DNA of 64,000 nucleotides from Candidatus Sodalis endolongispinus (GTDB lineage Bacteria; Pseudomonadota; Gammaproteobacteria; Enterobacterales; Enterobacteriaceae): NCBI RefSeq assembly GCF_018777395.1, contig NZ_JAFJYC010000001.1, positions 2,170,001 to 2,234,000 of the forward strand, read 5' to 3'. Shown piece by piece: positions 53,846 to 63,512 of this stretch (position 1 is its first letter; each line of letters starts with the position of its first letter). The notes under the pieces were generated by a model. It saw only the letters and a program-made list of their open reading frames with translations, ran no database searches and was not told where the DNA came from. The position numbers and the translations under genes were made by a program.

Positions 53846-55945
53846 ATGGCCCGTCGAACGCCTATTGAGCGCTACCGTAACATCGGTATCAGTGCCCACA
53901 TTGATGCCGGTAAGACCACCACCACCGAACGTATCCTGTTTTATACCGGCGTCAGTCATAAGATAGGTGAAGTGCACGACGGCGCCGCGACCATGGACTG
54001 GATGGAGCAGGAGCAAGAGCGGGGAATTACCATTACCTCCGCCGCGACCACTGCCTATTGGCAAGGCATGGCCGGCGATTTGCCGGAACACCATATTAAT
54101 ATTATTGATACCCCCGGGCATGTGGATTTCACTATCGAAGTGGAACGCTCAATGCGGGTGCTGGACGGCGCGGTGATGGTTTATGACGCCGTCGGCGGTG
54201 TGCAGCCGCAATCGGAAACCGTTTGGCGTCAGGCTAATAAGTATCACGTCCCGCGCATCGCCTTCGTCAATAAAATGGACCGGACCGGTGCGGACTTTTT
54301 CCGCGTGCGCGAGCAGATCGGCGAACGGCTCAAAGGTGTCGCGGTACCGGTGCAAATTCCGGTCGGAGCAGAGGAGCACTTTCAGGGCGTCGTGGATTTG
54401 GTGAAAATGAAAATGATCGTCTGAGATGAAGACAGCCTGGGGGTGAAATTCACCTATGAGGCCATCCCGGCCGATCTGCAGCCGTTGGCTGAAACCTGGC
54501 ATAACCGGCTGGTGGAAACCGCCGCCGAGGCCAACGAGGCGCTGCTGGAGAAATATCTCAACGGCGAGCCCCTCAGTGAGTCGGAGCTGAAAGCGGCGTT
54601 GCGTCAGCGTACTGTTGCCAATGAAATCGTGCCGATGCTGTGCGGTAGCGCGTTCAAGAATAAAGGCGTGCAGGCGCTGCTGGATGCGGTGGTGGATTAT
54701 CTGCCGTCGCCGGTGGACGTGCAGGCGATAAGCGGCCATGACGAGGCGGACAGAGAAGCGGTGCGGCACGCCAGCGACGACGAGCCTTTCTCTGCGCTGG
54801 CGTTCAAAATCATGACCGATCCCTTTGTCGGGCAATTGATTTTCTTTCGGGTCTATTCCGGCGTTTGCCGCACCGGCGATACGATTTATAACCCGGTAAA
54901 AGGCAAGAAAGAACGTCTTGGACGGCTGCTGCAAATGCATGCTAATGAACGTAAGGACATTAAAGAGGTGCGTGCCGGCGATATCGTCGCCACCGTGGGG
55001 ATGAAAGACGTGACCACCGGCGATACGTTAAGCGACGCGGCGCAGCCCATCATTTTGGAGCGCATGGTATTCCCTGAGCCGGTTATCTCCCAGGCTATCG
55101 AACCGAAAACCAAAGGTGACCAGGAGAAAATGGGTATCGCCTTAAGCCGTTTGATGCAGGAGTATCCGTCGTTCCGCGTGCGTTCTGATGAGGAGTCCGG
55201 CCAAACGATTATTTCGGGAATGGGCGAGCTGCATTTGGAAATTCTGATGGATCGCCTGCGCCTGGAATTCAATGTTGAGGTGTCGGTAGGGAAACACCAG
55301 GTGGCCTATCGGGAAACCCTTACCCAAGCTGTCGAGTCGGTGGAAGGCAAATTTGTCAAACAGTCCGGCGGCCGGGGTCAGTATGGTCATGTGGTGTTGA
55401 ATTTGACGCCGCCGCCCGCCGGCCAGGGCTATGCCTTTGTCGATGACATCAAGGGCGGCGTGGTGCCGCGGGAGTATATCCCGGCGGTGGATAAAGGGAT
55501 TCAGGAGACCCTGACCACCGGTGTCATCGGCGGTTATCCGGTAGTGGATGTCAAAGTGGCGCTGGTATTTGGTTCCTACCATGAGGTGGATTCCAATGAA
55601 AATGCGTTCCGTATGGCGGCATTAATGGCCTTCAAAGAGGGCATGCGGCGGGCGGCGCCGGTGCTGTTGGAGCCGATGATGGCGGTGGAAGTTGAAACGC
55701 CGGAGGAATTTATGGGCAACGTAATGGGGGATCTCTCTTCCCGGCGCGGTATGGTGCAGGGAATGAAGGATATCGCCGGCAGTAAGCTGATACGCGCCGA
55801 GGTGCCGCTGGCCGAGATGTTCGGTTATTCCACCGTGCTGCGCTCGATGTCACAGGGGAGCGCGACCTACACGATGGAGTTTAAGCATTATGCCGCGGCG
55901 CCGCGGCAAGTTGCCGAAGCGGTGATAAACGAGCGCCAGCGCTAG
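53846..55945 (+). pseudogene. Second elongation factor G (fusA paralogue), one in-frame TGA
   Basis: A 699-codon EF-G-like frame, clearly diverged from canonical fusA, outside any str operon. G domain: [71 protein letters not shown]. Domains II-V follow ([59 protein letters not shown]). A TGA at 54422-54424 (codon 193) falls at the tryptophan of NWNDADQG in E. coli; the frame is otherwise open. A true stop would leave only the G domain. The normal fusA must be elsewhere. Confidence 0.9.
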
Positions 55946-55970
55946 CGGCCGTGCCGGGCCCTTATGCTGC

Positions 55971-56103
55971 CGCCGAAGGCCAGTCGGCTACCGGCGTTAT
56001 GGCGTCGCCGGCGTCCAGTCGGCTCCCGGTGTTATTGCGTCGCCGAAGGCCAGTCGACTTACGGCGTTGTGGCGTCGCCGAAGGCCAGTCGGTTTACGAC
56101 GTT
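55971..56103. repeat. 35-bp tandem repeat, nearly four copies
   Basis: Units of CGCCGAAGGCCAGTCGGCTT followed by ACGGCGTTGTGGCGT start at 55971, 56006, 56041 and 56076; the last is partial. The second copy is the most diverged. Located between the EF-G paralogue and the DUF2076 gene; not coding. Confidence 0.85.
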
Positions 56104-56286
56104 CTACCTGTGTCTGGACTGGCTGGCTTCTCAGCGGCACCACCACGCCGGCGTCAATGGCGTTTGCGCGAGGAACTCAGGGCGGGGGCCTGACATCGTG
56201 CAGCACCATGCCGGCCTGGCCGTGAACGGTTATCGTCACGGCCTGGCATTATGGCCTTAACTGTACCCGTCCGTTCTTCTCGGCAA

Positions 56287-57024
56287 TCAGATAAAGTCAT
56301 CATCGTCGTTGCTAAAATCATCAGCACAGAAATCGTTATAATCTGTATTGCCTAGGCCATCGTTTTGATCGACAAAATGACTATCGGAGACATCATTGAA
56401 GGTATCCAGATTATCGGCGTTGAAATCCTGATTCAGCAAGGGATCGCTGCCGCCGGTAAGCGATGCGGCGGGATCGTCAATGATGTTAACTATCTCTTGC
56501 GGCGCGGATTGGTGGAACATATTGGTGAGCATATTACCTAGCACAACGCCGCCGGCAACGCCCGCGGCCGTTTGCAGCGCGCCGGAAAGGAAACCCCAGC
56601 CGCGCGGGGTATTATACTGTTGCGCATAACCGCTATAGCCTGCCGGCTGCTGGGGGGGCGGGTTGCCCCAGGCGGGTGCCGCCTGCTGCTGCGAAGGTTG
56701 ATTGCCCCATGCCGGCGTCGACGGTGGCTGACGCCCGGTGCCGAATAGCCCGCTGAGAAAACCGCCGCCCGCCGGGCGCTGCTGTGCTGTCGCCTTCAAC
56801 TGCGCCACTTCATTTTGCAACTGCTGGACTTGTTGATTCAACCGGTTCAGCGCGGCTTCCTGAATTAACATGGACTGGGCCATATAATAAGGTGCCGCCG
56901 GCTGTTGCTGAACAAAACTCTGAATCTGCCGGTCCGCCTCCATATCACGAGGGCCTGCGTTTTGTTCCGCCTGCTTCAGACGTTGAAACAGGCCTTCGAT
57001 AAGACGTTGTTCTTCAGATTGCAT
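56287..57024 (-). CDS. DUF2076 family protein
   Basis: 245 residues with the DUF2076 layout. N-terminal helical part (MQSEEQRLIEGLFQRLKQAEQ, RDMEADRQIQSFVQQQPAAPYYMAQSMLIQEAAL) with a coiled-coil stretch (LNRLNQQVQQLQNEVAQLK). A glycine/proline/glutamine-rich linker follows, then a hydrophobic GALQTAAGVAGGVVLGNMLTNMF and a strongly acidic C terminus (DDFSNDDDDFI). Function unknown; often called periplasmic or ligand-binding, without firm evidence. Intact, divergent from queH. Confidence 0.85.
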   Translation of the reverse strand: MQSEEQRLIEGLFQRLKQAEQNAGPRDMEADRQIQSFVQQQPAAPYYMAQSMLIQEAALNRLNQQVQQLQNEVAQLKATAQQRPAGGGFLSGLFGTGRQPPSTPAWGNQPSQQQAAPAWGNPPPQQPAGYSGYAQQYNTPRGWGFLSGALQTAAGVAGGVVLGNMLTNMFHQSAPQEIVNIIDDPAASLTGGSDPLLNQDFNADNLDTFNDVSDSHFVDQNDGLGNTDYNDFCADDFSNDDDDFI

Positions 57025-57265
57025 AAGTGATGTTCCCGTGAAAGAGGTGTAAGAAAGGCCATCAAAGCCTACCGTTCAGTTTAGCCCCATCCCGCCGGGG
57101 CTGAAAGACGCCGTGCGTAAAGGTTTATGGTTAATTGTTACCAGTTGGCACCCTTGACCGGGACCACCCCGCAGGGCAACACCGGTGGGGGGCAAAGTGT
57201 CATCCTTTTTATGCTACAATTGCCGCCAATGACCGCCCCTTTTGCCGCCGGAGAGAGTTTTTACT

Positions 57266-57924
57266 ATGGCCGAATTCAGTCGCCCCATCCTGACGCTGCC
57301 CAACGACGCCGACAAACTGCTACTGCACTCGTGCTGCGCGCCATGTTCGGGTGAAGTGATGGAGGCGATCAGCGCGTCGGGTATTGATTACACCATCTTC
57401 TTTTATAACCCCAATATTCATCCGCAGCGTGAGTATCTGATCCGCAAGGAAGAAAATATACGTTTCGCTGAAAAGCATAAGGTGCCATTTGTCGATGCGG
57501 ATTATGACAGCGACAACTGGTTTGCCAGCGCCAAAGGCATGGAACAGGAACCTGAGCGGGGCATCCGCTGCACTATGTGTTTCGATATGCGTTTTGAACG
57601 TACCGCGCTTTTCGCCGCCGAAAATGATTTCAGCGTTATTTCCAGCTCGCTGGGCATTTCCCGCTGGAAAAATATGCAGCAAATTAAAGAGTGCGGCAAG
57701 CGTAGCGTGCCGCGGGACATTATAATGGCATTACCTATTGGGAATATAATTGGCGCAAGCAAGGCGGCTCCGCACGAATGATTGACATCAGTAAGCGTGA
57801 GCGCTTTTACCAGCAGGAATATTGCGGTTGTATTTATTCACTGCGTGATACCAATAAACACCGCCGTTCACATGGACGGGATATTATCCGTATCGGTACC
57901 CAATATTATGGCGACGAGGAGTAA
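57266..57924 (+). pseudogene. queH: queH (epoxyqueuosine reductase), 5-bp duplication frameshift
   Basis: QueH (formerly DUF208) reduces epoxyqueuosine to queuosine in tRNA. Starts [20 protein letters not shown] with the cysteine motif [11 protein letters not shown], then [16 protein letters not shown]. After QQIKECGK the frame is lost. The remainder ([38 protein letters not shown]) is intact in another frame. AGCGT appears twice in a row near 57701; removing one copy restores KRAAG and the downstream frame. A queG-type enzyme elsewhere could substitute. Confidence 0.9.
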
Positions 57925-58572
57925 TTTTCTTTGTTGTGTCATGCCCGACCGTTGTAGGGAATAATTGCCTCACCGGGCTACCGCAAAAAAACCGGGAAGC
58001 TCGGCAGGGCCGCGGCGATGTCGCACTTCTGCCGCCAGTCCGCCAATCGCATCATGGCCGCGGCGTCGCTGCGATTCCTGATAGCCGGTGGCGCGCCGCA
58101 AAACATCCATACGCCAGGCGTTTGCCGTTCATCTGCGCCCGGTATATCCATCAACGACTGAACAGGGTGCCGCCGTCGGACGTCATTACACGGCGGTCTC
58201 CGCCGGCCTCAACCTCCGGTGTTACAGGGTGAGGGGTGCAGAACAAATTATTCAGCCTCTGGCAGTAACGCGGCATGCGCGAATATCAATGTAATGTTAA
58301 AAATGTTATTCGTCTGGGCCATATTGACAGTGTATGCTAATAACTGTTTAATTTGGTTGGGCCGCAACGGCGATTATTTCCGGAGATTAGTGCTGGCGGT
58401 ATTGCTAACGCCTCCAGCGCCACGTCATTCATGCCGTGATGAAGGCATTTCATTCCTTCTCTCTTGCAACTCATTCCCATTTCTTCTCGGCCAGCGCGCA
58501 ATGGCTTTATAGTGCCTGCATTATCCCTTAGGGGAACAAATTCAATTTTGAATTGTTTATGCGAGGCAGAGC
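57925..58572. other. Gene-free stretch between queH and yhjX
   Basis: About 650 bases with no supported gene. A 97-codon frame (58219-58512) has a hydrophobic stretch but no recognised homology or ribosome site. Presumably holds the yhjX promoter. Confidence 0.45.
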
Positions 58573-59787
58573 ATGATGACGCAACCATCCCATTTTATTC
58601 GCTGGCTAACGCTGGCAGGCACTATTCTTACCCAGTTTGCCCTGGGATCGGTCTATACCTGGAGTTTGTTTAACGGTCCGCTGGCGCAGAAATTGGGCCA
58701 GCCCATCATCCAGGTGGCTTTCGCTTTCGGCTTGCTGAGTCTGGCAATGGCGGTAGCGTCAACAACCGCCGGTAAGTTTCAAGAACGATTCGGCGTGCGC
58801 AAGGTGACGATAGGTGCCGGCCTGTTGCTGGGCGTCGGTCTTTGTCTGACCGGCTGGTCCAGCTCACTCACCATGCTCTGGTTATGCACCGGTATTCTGG
58901 TCGGGCTGGCGGATGGGATTGGCTATCTATTGACACTATCTAATTGCGTGAAATGGTTTCCCGAACGCAAGGGCGTGATCTCCGCCTGTGCTATTGGCGC
59001 CTATGGCCTGGGAAGTCTGGGATTTAAATACATTAACAGCCAATTACTGGCTCACTCTAGTCTTGAATCGACGTTCGCATTGTGGGGCGCCATCGCGCTG
59101 TTGATGGTGGTGAGCGGCGCGATGATGATGAAAGACGCGCCGCGGCAGGACGTTCGTCAGCAAAGCGCGGTCCGTGATTATACGTTGGCCGAATCCATGC
59201 GGATGCCGCAATATTGGTTGTTGGCGCTGATGTTTGTCACCGCTTTCATGAGCGGGTTATATGTGATCGGCGTCGCCAAGGATATCGGCGAGAATCTGGT
59301 CCATTTAACAACGGCGGTGGCGGCCAATGCGGTTACCATTATTGCCATTGCCAATCTTAGCGGTCGTCTGGTGCTGGGAGTTCTGTCCGATCGAATGTCA
59401 CGCATCCGGGTCGTTTCGCTGGCTCAGGTTATCGCCATGGCGGGGATGGCCATGCTGTTATTTGTCCATCTTAACGAAACGCTGTTTTTTCTCTCACTGG
59501 CCTGTGTGGCTTTTAGCTTCGGCGGCACAATTACGGTATACCCGTCACTGGTCAGCGATTTCTTCGGATTAAATAATCTCACTAAGAACTACGGTATTAT
59601 TTATCTGGGTTTCGGCATCGGTAGTATTATTGGCTCCCTTGTCGCGTCGCTGTTTGGCGGATTTATGGTGACCTTCCAACTCATCGCGGTTTTGTTGGTT
59701 ATCGCATTGATAATCTCGCTGACGCTGCGCCAGCCGGGGGACGACGGCAAGCACAGCTACCGTTTGGGACATGCCCACGGCGATTAA
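58573..59787 (+). CDS. yhjX: MFS transporter YhjX
   Basis: Twelve-helix major facilitator of the oxalate/formate antiporter-like branch. It has 404 residues (E. coli about 402) with WLTLAGTILTQFALGSVYTWSLFNGPLAQK, CVKWFPERKGVISACAIGAYGLGS, YVIGVAKDI and YPSLVSDFFGLNNLTKNYG. In E. coli yhjX is induced by pyruvate through YpdA/YpdB; its substrate is unsettled. ATG-ATG start; the first is used. A terminator follows. Confidence 0.93.
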   Translation: MMTQPSHFIRWLTLAGTILTQFALGSVYTWSLFNGPLAQKLGQPIIQVAFAFGLLSLAMAVASTTAGKFQERFGVRKVTIGAGLLLGVGLCLTGWSSSLTMLWLCTGILVGLADGIGYLLTLSNCVKWFPERKGVISACAIGAYGLGSLGFKYINSQLLAHSSLESTFALWGAIALLMVVSGAMMMKDAPRQDVRQQSAVRDYTLAESMRMPQYWLLALMFVTAFMSGLYVIGVAKDIGENLVHLTTAVAANAVTIIAIANLSGRLVLGVLSDRMSRIRVVSLAQVIAMAGMAMLLFVHLNETLFFLSLACVAFSFGGTITVYPSLVSDFFGLNNLTKNYGIIYLGFGIGSIIGSLVASLFGGFMVTFQLIAVLLVIALIISLTLRQPGDDGKHSYRLGHAHGD

Positions 59788-59830
59788 AACCCTGCCCGAC
59801 AAATAGCCGATGCGGTTTCCCCCTGTGCGC

Positions 59831-59858
59831 GAAAGCCCACCTTTACGGCGGGCTTTTG
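59831..59858 (+). terminator. yhjX terminator
   Basis: AAAGCCC(acctttacgg)C GGGCTTTT: 7-base stem and T-run, 45 bases past the yhjX stop. Confidence 0.75.
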
Positions 59859-60096
59859 GCGTTAACGCAATCTGAATTCGGCTCCGCGCCCGGGGATAGA
59901 TCCGCCTCCACGTCCACGCCCACATCCAGCTCCGGGTCCGCGCCCACGTCCACGTCCCTGTCTGGGGCAGGCCCGGGTCCACGACCACAACCGGGGTCGA
60001 GTCTGGGGCCACAGGCATATCCACATCCAGCTCCGGGTCCGCGCTCAGCTGTGAGTCCAGGTTCAGAGCTGACGTGATGTCTGTCGCTGGTTGCAT
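59843..60096 (-). pseudogene. Degenerate small acidic repeat ORF
   Basis: From ATG 60096 the frame reads MQPATDITSALNLDSQLSAD then DPELDVDMPVAPDSTPVVVVD, and is then displaced. In the next frame the same DPELDV motif reappears (DVDVGADPELDVGVDVEADL) and runs to a TAA inside the yhjX terminator. One frame change near 59963 would unite both. Low complexity and no recognised family; could be non-genic repeat DNA. Confidence 0.35.
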
Positions 60097-60239
60097 GAGC
60101 GTCCAGCGCTAAGTCTGCGTTTGAGGCGGCGCCGGTCCGCTGGGGGCGCTTTGCGCCGCAGTCATTTACGATTTTGCTGCTAGGCTTACTGATACCGCTT
60201 TAAACAGTAAGGTTTTATAAAAAATTTAAGGAGCCTACC

Positions 60240-61790
60240 GTGGCCTATGAGCAAGTCATGTCGTTATCCTCCCTGGCGCAGATGACACCGAGCAAAGTCA
60301 CCGTCGGAGAAACTGATATCGTGGTTATCCGTCAAGGTGAAGCTATCTACGCCCTGGAGGCCACCTGCCCCCATTCCGGCGCGCCGCTGGAAAAAGGCGC
60401 GCTGTGCGATGGCAAGCTAGTGTGCCCTTGGCATAAATCGGTGTTCGCCATTAGCGAAAGTCGCCCCGGCACTCTGCTGGAACCGCCCTCACTGCGGGCA
60501 TTAAAACGCTACCCGGTGAAAGTGGATCACGATGCCGTATGGATCGATCCACAGCCGTTGGACGAGGCCACCCCGCTGCAGGCGGCGGATAAACAGCCTA
60601 TGTATGTGGTACTGGGCACCGGCGACGGCGGCAGCGCGGCCGTCAAAGCGCTGCGGGAAGAGGGATTTACCGGCAGGCTGGTGGTGGTGGAGCGTGAAAA
60701 ACAGGCGCCCTACGATCGTACCGCGCTATCAAAATTTGTTCCGCAAGGCGACATGGATATCAACGAAGTGCCCTCCCTGTTACCGGAAGCCTATTATCAG
60801 CAACAACGAATAGAGCGCATTAACGGCAACGTGGAAGAGCTGGACAGCAAACGCCATAGCCTGCGGCTGTAAGACGGTAAAATCCTGTCTTTTCACCGTC
60901 TGCTGTTGGCCACCGGCGGCACGCCGCAGCGGCCGTACTTGCCCGGTAAGGCGCTGCACGGCGTGCAGGTATTGCGTAGCTTAGAGCAAGCGGCGACGCT
61001 GGTTGCCACCGTGGAGCACGAGCACCAGCTGGTTATCATCGGCAATAGCTTTATCGGCATGGAGGTAGCGGCGGCGCTTCGTAAACAAGACATCGCGGTG
61101 ACCGTCGTTTCTTTGCACCCTTTGCCCTTTGAAAAACAATTCGGCACTGAATTGGGCACCTTTTTCCGCCGTCGCCACCAGGAGAAAGGCGTCACATTTG
61201 TCGATGGCGAACCGGCCGCTTTTGAAGGAGATAAACGCGTCAGTGCGGTAACGTTAAAAGACGGCCGCCCTATTAAGACAACGCTGGTACTGCTGGCGAC
61301 GGGCGTGGCGCCGGCGACGCAGTTTATCCACGATCTGCCGTTGAATGACGACGGAAGCCTGACGGTAGACGCAACGATGCAGGTGACCGAAGACATCTAT
61401 GCTATCGGCGATATCGCGACCTTTCCGTTCGACGGCAAGGCGACCCGCATCGAGCACTGGCGCGTGGCGCAACAGCACTGGCGCGTCGCCGCCGCCGCGA
61501 TGATGGATAAGCCACAACCCTATGATGCTGTGCCTTTTTTCTGGACGCAGCATTATGACGTCCGCTATGAATATCTTGGCCATGCCGAAAAATGGGATCT
61601 GCAGGAGATTATCGGCTCGCTGGATAAGGATAATTTTGTCTCTTTGTATGGTCTTGAGGGCAACCTGGTGGCGGTTGTGGCGGCCGGGCGTATGCGCACT
61701 ACCGGCGTGCTATTGTTAAAAATGGGCGCAAAACTCGGTTTTAGTGAGGCGCAGCATATCGTTGCCGAGACCGGCGAACCGGAAAGCTGA
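60240..61790 (+). pseudogene. Rieske/FAD-dependent reductase (AIF-like), in-frame TAA
   Basis: A 517-codon frame fusing an N-terminal Rieske [2Fe-2S] domain (CPHSGAPLEKG, CPWHKSVFA) to a pyridine nucleotide-disulfide oxidoreductase: first FAD segment VVLGTGDGGSAAVKALREEG, LLLATGGTPQRP, NAD(P) site LVIIGNSFIGMEVAAALR, and TEDIYAIGDIATFPF. GTG start with AAGGAG upstream. A TAA at 60870-60872 (codon 211) interrupts it; both sides are well conserved and in one frame. Electron partner unknown. Recent nonsense mutation. Confidence 0.88.
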
Positions 61791-62006
61791 CCGCCTGCCG
61801 CCGCTTTTCAAGCACCCGTCGCGACGGCGATACCTTTACCAGTAGCGCAAAATTTTGCCGGCAAACATGTGCGCCGCCGGAGGTCGATGATATGATGCGC
61901 TGCCGGCACGCAACGGGGCGGCGACTCTTTGCCTCATCCTGCTACGGCCCAGGGACGATGAATGTTCTCGTCCGCTATTTCAGGTAAGGAAAAGGACAGA
62001 CAGGTA

Positions 62007-62535
62007 ATGACACAGCCCCTATTTATGGTTTGTGCGCGCGGATGTGGCAAGACCACGGTGGGTCAGGCATTAGCGCGGGTACTGGGCTATGCCTTTACCG
62101 ATACCGACGAGATGTTGTGGCGGTCTACCGGAAAGACTGTGGCAGAGATCGTCGATGAAGAAGGCTGGACGGGCTTTCGGGCAAGGGAAAGCGAAATCTT
62201 GACCAGCGTGACGCAAGGAAATGTCGTTGTCGCGACGGGCGGCGGTATTATTTTATCGGCGTCTAACCGCGGTTTTATGCGCGCGCGCGGTACCGTGGTG
62301 TACCTGCACGCGTCGGCGCAGGAAGGAACTCTCGCGCCGTCTGCAGGCGTACCCCGAGGAGGATAAGCGGCCCAGTCTTACGGGCAAACCCATGATCGAA
62401 GAAATCGCTGAAGTGCTCGCGGCACGTGAAAAACTCTATCAGGAGGTGGAACACCACGTACTGGATGCAAGCCAGCCGCCGGACGACGTGGTCTGTGCCA
62501 TTTTGCAGCAGCTTTATCCTAGCGCGGCGAGTTAA
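62007..62535 (+). pseudogene. aroL: aroL (shikimate kinase II), one-base insertion
   Basis: AroL phosphorylates shikimate in aromatic amino acid synthesis. ATG at 62007: [23 protein letters not shown] (P-loop, with the family's usual GPRGCGKTT altered to CARGCGKTT), [26 protein letters not shown]. After [10 protein letters not shown] the frame shifts; [30 protein letters not shown] and the C terminus follow in another frame. One extra G at about 62327 explains it. AroK elsewhere could cover the reaction. Confidence 0.92.
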
Positions 62536-62664
62536 GGCCGTACGCGCCGGGGAGGCCGGTGGCAGGGGTGATAGTTAAGAACCGGGTAAAAACCGCGCCG
62601 GCACACGAGGTGCGAGGTGTTGACTATACTTACCTGACGTGAGCATCACTATAAGGAAGTACCT

Positions 62665-62856
62665 ATGGCAAGCAAACCTCCCTATCCGCGCGAAGCGCAT
62701 GTCGTCAAAAAAGAAAAGGGGCCGGCCGGCAAGACGAAAACCGTCTATGAGCTGCGAGCCGATCATCCTCATCCCAATACCCTCATCAGTGAGCATGACA
62801 CTGAGCAGGAGGCGCTGGATTCCAAAGAGCGCTATGAGGACGAAAGTAAAAGCTGA
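62665..62856 (+). CDS. yaiA: YaiA family protein
   Basis: 63 residues, matching E. coli YaiA in length and sequence ([46 protein letters not shown]). Function unknown. In E. coli it is cotranscribed with aroL; here it remains intact behind a broken aroL. AAGGAAGTACC precedes the ATG. Confidence 0.93.
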   Translation: MASKPPYPREAHVVKKEKGPAGKTKTVYELRADHPHPNTLISEHDTEQEALDSKERYEDESKS

Positions 62857-62924
62857 ACTCCCGGCGGCAGATAACGTGGTCCTGTCGCCATCTTCGCTAT
62901 CAGCCGTTTTGGTGCTGTTGCCGG

Positions 62925-63092
62925 GACTGCCGTGTCTGCCACGTTGGCGATGCCGTGTCTGCACAGTCCTCGATGATATCTTGTCTGCCCACCTTGGCAA
63001 TACCGTGTCTGCACCTCACTCAACGATGCCGTGTTTGCCCCCCTTCGGCGATGCGTTATTTGCACTCCCCCCCGGGCGATGCCGTGTCTGCA
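62925..63092. repeat. Degenerate 24-26-bp tandem repeat, about seven units
   Basis: Variants of GATGCCGTGTCTGCAC recur with GTGTCTGC-like cores at 62932, 62955, 62981, 63005, 63031, 63055 and 63084, i.e. every 23-29 bases. Downstream of yaiA; long open frames across it are by-products of the repeat. Confidence 0.7.
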
Positions 63093-63512
63093 CAACTATC
63101 ATAGGTACCTTCTTTTGCGCGGATGTCGGGGGCGCCGTGTGGGCACTTGCGTCGCTATCCTTATTTCGCTTTTCATCCGCCAATGCCGTTTTTACACTCT
63201 TTACTTCATCACGGTTTTTGCTTTTTCTACGCGATGACAAGCCAGCATCCCTTGCACCGCATTTAATAACGTTGGGTTAAGCCAGTGTTAAAATAATTCT
63301 GGATTTGTTCTGCCGTCCCTGCCCGGTGGGGATAGCGTCAATGACAGTAACCGATATTTCTCCGCCATTAGCCTCGCCGATGACGACGAACGTCAGTTTA
63401 ATTAACCTAATAATAAATATAAATAAACCCGGGCTTGAAACGCTTTTGGCGAAAAAAATCAGCGATAGAAAAACTGGGTAATATTATCTTGACGCCGACG
63501 TGCCGGCAATGA
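63093..63512. other. Gene-free stretch before the IclR regulator
   Basis: About 420 bases, becoming A/T rich toward the regulator. No gene or clear operator recognised. Confidence 0.4.

Noticed and set aside
58219-58512. 97-codon frame before yhjX
   Set aside because: One hydrophobic stretch but no homology, ribosome site or conserved context.
61800-62006. TyrR boxes upstream of aroL
   Set aside because: No TGTAAA-N6-TTTACA-like site found.
62639-63280. 213-codon frame over yaiA and the repeat
   Set aside because: Overlaps intact yaiA in another frame and is kept open by the tandem repeat.
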